A DNA stretch of 8,565 bases from Alphaproteobacteria bacterium (GTDB lineage: Bacteria; Pseudomonadota; Alphaproteobacteria; Rickettsiales; VGDC01): NCBI GenBank assembly GCA_016869895.1, contig VGDC01000066.1, positions 1 to 8,565 on the forward strand, given 5' to 3'. The notes under the pieces are model-generated. The model was not told the DNA's origin and searched no databases. It saw only the letters and a program-made list of their open reading frames with translations. Both the position numbers and the translations under genes were made by a program. This document shows positions 6,295 through 8,565 of the stretch, piece by piece (position 1 is the stretch's first letter; each line of letters opens with the position of its first letter).

Positions 6295-6308
6295 CCCTGT
6301 TGACAGGG
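6295..6308. repeat. Dyad over the phasin -35 box
   Basis: CCCTGT-TG-ACAGGG is a perfect 6-bp inverted repeat with a 2-bp centre, and the -35 hexamer TTGACA lies within it. It could be a protein-binding site that blocks or aids polymerase, or a chance result of the -35 sequence; a 2-nt loop is too short for a stable hairpin. Confidence 0.4.
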
Positions 6309-6328
6309 GGGAATAGGTGCGCTATAAC
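6300..6328 (+). promoter_or_regulatory. Strong sigma-70 promoter of the phasin gene
   Basis: A perfect -35 TTGACA (6300-6305) and TATAAC (6323-6328) are separated by 17 bp. Transcription would start near 6335, giving a leader of about 80 nt before the phasin ATG. The near-consensus elements fit the high expression expected of a granule coat protein and make the phasin its own transcription unit, apart from proC. Confidence 0.85.
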
Positions 6329-6344
6329 TAAAAATAAGCTCATA

Positions 6345-6355
6345 TTGCAACGCAA
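6345..6355 (+). promoter_or_regulatory. Candidate PhaR-like operator downstream of the phasin start site
   Basis: TTGC-AAC-GCAA is a perfect 4-bp dyad with a 3-bp centre and again carries TGC-N3-GCA. It is centred about 15 bp after the predicted transcription start, where a bound repressor would block elongation or initiation. Its centre is 66 bp from the upstream site. Inference only. Confidence 0.45.
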
Positions 6356-6415
6356 CATAAATCATGCTGATAATAAGCGTTGTAGAGAAGTTCATTTTCT
6401 AAAAGGGATAAACAC

Positions 6416-6838
6416 ATGTCTTACAAAGAAGCCTTCAAAGTATTCGGCGATTTCAAAACCCCTGCTTTTGATTTCAACAGCCTCATCGAAGTTCAGCGCC
6501 GCAACGTCGAAGCGTTCACCGCCGCTAACCAGGTTGTGACCGAAGCGGTTCAGACCATCGCTCGCCGTCAGGCTGAAGTGCTGAAAAGCAACATCGAATC
6601 CGCTACCGCTGCAGCGAAAGAACTGACCGCTGGTGGTACCCCTGAGCTCTCCATCGAGAAACAGGCGAACCAGACCAAAGCCCTTTGGGAGAAGTCCCTG
6701 GCGAACGTTCGTGAAGTTTCCGAAATCGTCACCAAATCTTCTTTCGAAGCATTCGACGTGCTCAACAAGCGCGCCACCGAGAGCTTTGAAGAACTGAACA
6801 ACTCCGCTGCTTCCGTCGCAAAAGCTGCTAAGAAGTAA
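6416..6838 (+). CDS. Phasin family protein (PHA granule-associated)
   Basis: A 140-aa protein of the Phasin_2 family, amphipathic helical proteins that coat polyhydroxyalkanoate granules, limit their size and shield them from other proteins. Visible features are the N-terminal block FKTPAFDFNSLIEVQRRNVEA (13-33), with FDFN and QRRN typical of the family, then AANQVVTEAVQTIARRQAEV (36-55) and a helical region rich in Ala, Glu and Lys ending in AASVAKAAKK. There is no signal peptide or membrane segment. Codons are strongly biased to those of highly expressed genes (CGT, GCT, GTT, AAC, CTG), more so than in neighbours. The ATG has AAGGGA 7 nt upstream. It has its own promoter and terminator. No PHA synthase or depolymerase gene is in the window. 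Confidence 0.92.
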   Translation: MSYKEAFKVFGDFKTPAFDFNSLIEVQRRNVEAFTAANQVVTEAVQTIARRQAEVLKSNIESATAAAKELTAGGTPELSIEKQANQTKALWEKSLANVREVSEIVTKSSFEAFDVLNKRATESFEELNNSAASVAKAAKK

Positions 6839-6874
6839 TCGAAGTTAGACTAGCCTACGCCTACGACTTTTTTT

Positions 6875-6892
6875 GTTCATGCATCACTCTGG
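6875..6892. repeat. Right copy of a short repeat next to the phasin terminator
   Basis: GTTCATGCATCACTCTGG lies directly before, and runs 2 bp into, the terminator stem. It matches 506-524 with a single one-base gap, and both copies are followed by a hairpin and by GCCGCTTTT. Confidence 0.45.
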
Positions 6893-6926
6893 CAGAGAGA
6901 CTTCGGTTTCTCTGCCGCTTTTTTTT
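6891..6926 (+). terminator. Intrinsic terminator of the phasin gene
   Basis: An 11-bp stem (6891-6901 with 6906-6916, one G-T pair) is closed by a C(UUCG)G tetraloop and followed, after two bases, by eight T residues (6919-6926). It lies 52 bp after the phasin stop. This is a very strong rho-independent terminator on the plus strand; the minus strand lacks a T-run at the matching place. Confidence 0.95.
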
Positions 6927-6947
6927 GGTTAGGTGTTATCTGTTCCC

Positions 6948-6969
6948 GTGAAATGTTGCTACATTTCAC
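6948..6969. repeat. Inverted repeat in the convergent spacer (9-bp arms)
   Basis: GTGAAATGT (6948-6956), four-base centre TGCT, then ACATTTCAC (6961-6969) form a perfect hairpin. There is no T-run on either side. It lies in the spacer between the phasin terminator and the minus-strand gene ending at 7086, which otherwise holds no gene. Confidence 0.7.
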
Positions 6970-6976
6970 ATGGAAC

Positions 6977-7067
6977 GCAGCTTAGCTTCGCTGACCTGGC
7001 GGTTCGCTGGCTCATGGCTGGCGAATTCTCCTGAATTCGCACACGTCCCTCGCAACGCTAAGCCTGC
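6977..7067. repeat. Nested inverted repeats in the convergent spacer
   Basis: GCAGCTTAGC (6977-6986) can pair with GCTAAGCCTGC (7057-7067) apart from one bulged base. These arms enclose a perfect 8-bp hairpin GCGAATTC-TCCT-GAATTCGC (7021-7040). The region also carries related CTGGCGGTTC and CTGGCGAATTC stretches. A mobile palindromic intergenic element or a structured RNA end is possible; neither is shown by this sequence alone. Confidence 0.5.
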
Positions 7068-7085
7068 TGGGTTTGCTCGGCCCTT

Positions 7086-7427
7086 CTATTGTCTTGAAAT
7101 CTCTTCTATCGCCGCCTCAAGCATCACGCGCAATTCCTCTTCGAAATTGGCATTCGCGCCGTATTCCTCTGCCATCTGGCGGGTGATGTCCTGCGGCGGG
7201 GTTTCCCCCTGCCCGTAATGCAGCACTTGTCCGAAATCGGCGAGGCGATACGCCCCTTCCGATTCCGCCAGTTTGAAGGGCAGATAGTTATCCGCAGGAA
7301 TGAGCGCATAAGCCCATTGGGGCGCGCCGTGCATATCCTTCCCGCGCACCAGCACGAGGGATTGCACGCCAGCCTCATTGGTCGAGGGAGTTTTGGAGAA
7401 TCGTTGCTGCCAGTTCGGTGTGGTCAT
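7086..7427 (-). CDS. Unknown small soluble protein (113 aa)
   Basis: I do not recognise this protein. It is acidic and soluble, without a signal peptide or membrane segment. The middle reads like a beta-rich domain (SLVLVRGKD 23-31, WAYALIPADNYLPF 38-51, YRLADFGQVLHYGQGE 60-75) and the end is an acidic helix (FEEELRVMLEAAIEEISRQ 95-113). The ATG at 7427 is chosen because it lies 4 bp after the stop of the upstream gene (TAGGCCTATG), which suggests coupled translation, though no clear ribosome binding site is present. An ATG at 7481 would overlap that gene by 50 bp and adds an unconvincing Pro/Arg-rich extension. It is convergent with the phasin. Its partner membrane protein is also unknown. 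Confidence 0.68.
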   Translation of the reverse strand: MTTPNWQQRFSKTPSTNEAGVQSLVLVRGKDMHGAPQWAYALIPADNYLPFKLAESEGAYRLADFGQVLHYGQGETPPQDITRQMAEEYGANANFEEELRVMLEAAIEEISRQ

Positions 7428-7431
7428 AGGC

Positions 7432-8565
7432 CTAGCGGGATGCCGCCGCCCCGTCTTTGGAGTTGGTGAGCAAGCGGTCATACACGAAATGCGCTTGCAG
7501 AAGGCTTAGGGCGATGCCCGTCAACCCGCCCTGCACGGATTTATAGGCCGCGCCGTTGGTGGGGTCTTTCTGAAGCGCGCTGCGCCCTTCGGCGATGAAG
7601 CCCAGCTCCACCACCAGCGACAGCCCACGGCCAATCACCCCCATGGGGTCATGCTTCATGGCGTAAGCCGCCATCTGGCTCATGTGTTTCGGCGAGAAGG
7701 AGCGGATGAACCCGCCCTTCTGCTGTGCCTTTTCAGCGTTGGCTTCTGCGAAGGATTTCATCTCCTGCGGCTTTTCTTCGCCTGCCTCTTCGGGCTTCTT
7801 CTCGTCCTTCATCTTGAACAGGCCCACGAAGACCATGGGCGTGCAAATCAACCCCGCGATACCCGCGACGACCTTCATGGTATTGGCTTTCGCATCCTGC
7901 GTGGCATCGCCTTGGCGCATCTTGTTCATGCCCTGCAAGCCGATGAGCAAGCGGGTGCTGCTCATCACGCCCAGAAGCGCGCTCATGGTGGCATTCGAGA
8001 AATGCACCGAGTGTCTGTCAGGGTGTTTGATGCTGTTGACGGCCTTTTCCCACATGTTCTTGCCTTCGGGGAATTCGCCGCCGCGCTTGGTCATGAAGAA
8101 GGCGAGGTTCTGCACCAGCGCGGAGGTGATGCTGATAGCCATGATGTTCTGGAGCGCGCCTTGCGGGCTGGGATTGCCCTTGAAGGTAATCTGTTTCTTG
8201 TCGATGCCTTTGCCGTAGAAGAATTCATCGACCTTCTTCATGCCCGGCAGATCGGAAAGCAGACCGGGTTTTCCTGCTATCACCGCCGGAACGGGCATGC
8301 CCCATGTGCCCAGCGTCTTATCCGCCCAGCCCTTGATGAACCCCAACCCCATGATGGTGCTGGTGAGGTTCTCCTTCTTCACCATGTTCTTGAAGCGGTC
8401 GAAGATGCCGTGGGTCTCGTGGGTGCTTTCAGAGAAGACGGGGCCTTCCTGCGCTGGCTGCTGCTCCTTGGCGGTGGAGGCGAAACCCTGCACAGCCGAG
8501 CGGCTGGCGGAGAAGACGGGGGAACCGTCGTCCGGCGTCTGCGCGTCGAGCTTCAGAATCTTCTC
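7432..8565 (-). CDS. Unknown multi-span membrane protein, 5' end outside the window
   Basis: I do not recognise this protein. The frame is open to the right edge, so at least 377 residues are coded and the true start is not seen; a GTG at 8493 is possible but has no need to be the start. Counting from the edge, likely membrane segments are about 137-158, 190-212, 230-252 and, less hydrophobic, 310-328 and 346-364. A charged Lys/Glu-rich loop (about 253-286, with KDEKKPEEAGEEKPQE) separates the third and fourth. The N-terminal ~60 residues are polar and low in complexity and carry PVFS twice, 26 codons apart. The many Met and Gly residues in the hydrophobic parts are unusual for a transporter, and no known transporter or enzyme motif is seen. 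The gene is followed 4 bp later by the 113-aa protein gene, so the two may work together. Confidence 0.75.
   Translation of the reverse strand, partial: EKILKLDAQTPDDGSPVFSASRSAVQGFASTAKEQQPAQEGPVFSESTHETHGIFDRFKNMVKKENLTSTIMGLGFIKGWADKTLGTWGMPVPAVIAGKPGLLSDLPGMKKVDEFFYGKGIDKKQITFKGNPSPQGALQNIMAISITSALVQNLAFFMTKRGGEFPEGKNMWEKAVNSIKHPDRHSVHFSNATMSALLGVMSSTRLLIGLQGMNKMRQGDATQDAKANTMKVVAGIAGLICTPMVFVGLFKMKDEKKPEEAGEEKPQEMKSFAEANAEKAQQKGGFIRSFSPKHMSQMAAYAMKHDPMGVIGRGLSLVVELGFIAEGRSALQKDPTNGAAYKSVQGGLTGIALSLLQAHFVYDRLLTNSKDGAAASR

Noticed and set aside
6279..6539. 86-codon open frame overlapping the phasin leader
   Set aside because: It crosses the phasin promoter and the phasin start in another frame and has no ribosome binding site or protein-like composition.
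6970..7218. 82-codon plus-strand frame through the palindromic spacer
   Set aside because: It runs into the antisense of the 113-aa gene and is coded mostly by inverted-repeat sequence; no ribosome binding site.
7428..7481. Longer start (ATG 7481) for the 113-aa protein
   Set aside because: It needs a 50-bp overlap with the upstream gene and adds a Pro/Arg-rich stretch typical of an out-of-frame reading.
1..8565. CRISPR array, tRNA or rRNA gene, insertion sequence, toxin-antitoxin or phage genes
   Set aside because: I looked for regular spaced repeats, cloverleaf-like sequence, transposase motifs and small paired genes on both strands and saw none.

Overview
This 8.6 kb window looks like an ordinary stretch of chromosome from an alphaproteobacterium that stores polyhydroxyalkanoate. 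The evidence is the gene content: an alphaproteobacterial-type IlvE, the order lgt - MidA-type methyltransferase - pgeF, the order ubiK - YbjN protein - proC, and a Phasin_2-family phasin. Conserved genes run near 60% G+C. A free-living Rhodospirillales-like or Micavibrio-like lineage would fit, but the genus cannot be fixed from this sequence. No tRNA, rRNA, insertion sequence, integrase, CRISPR array or phage gene is visible, and no gap between genes exceeds 300 bases.

Left part, minus strand (1-4416). Reading in the direction of transcription, the order is lgt (lipoprotein diacylglyceryl transferase), a 148-aa single-span membrane protein of unknown function, a MidA/NDUFAF7-type methyltransferase, a 221-aa polytopic membrane protein of unknown function, pgeF (peptidoglycan editing factor), and the N-terminal 156 residues of ilvE (branched-chain aminotransferase, cut by the window edge). 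The first five genes are packed 11-17 bp apart or overlap by 4 bp, so they probably form one transcript. ilvE may also have its own promoter. The two unknown membrane genes are clearly richer in A+T than the conserved genes around them. They look like later insertions into an otherwise familiar operon.

Middle part, plus strand (4417-6926). From a short divergent promoter region run ubiK (ubiquinone-synthesis accessory factor), a YbjN-domain protein and proC (proline synthesis, TTG start). A phasin gene follows as its own transcription unit. It has a textbook sigma-70 promoter (TTGACA-17-TATAAC), two TGC-N3-GCA motifs resembling PhaR operators, a strong ribosome binding site and a near-perfect intrinsic terminator with a UUCG loop.

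Right part (6927-8565). A 159-bp spacer between convergent genes holds nested inverted repeats. Beyond it, on the minus strand, lie a small soluble protein of unknown function and a multi-span membrane protein of unknown function that runs off the right edge. They are only 4 bp apart and probably co-transcribed.

I found no clear new defence, mobile or biosynthetic system. The points most worth a second look are the regulatory layout around the phasin, the two orphan membrane genes inside the lgt-pgeF operon, a short repeat shared by the end of pgeF and the phasin terminator, the palindromic spacer, and the uncharacterised gene pair at the right edge.
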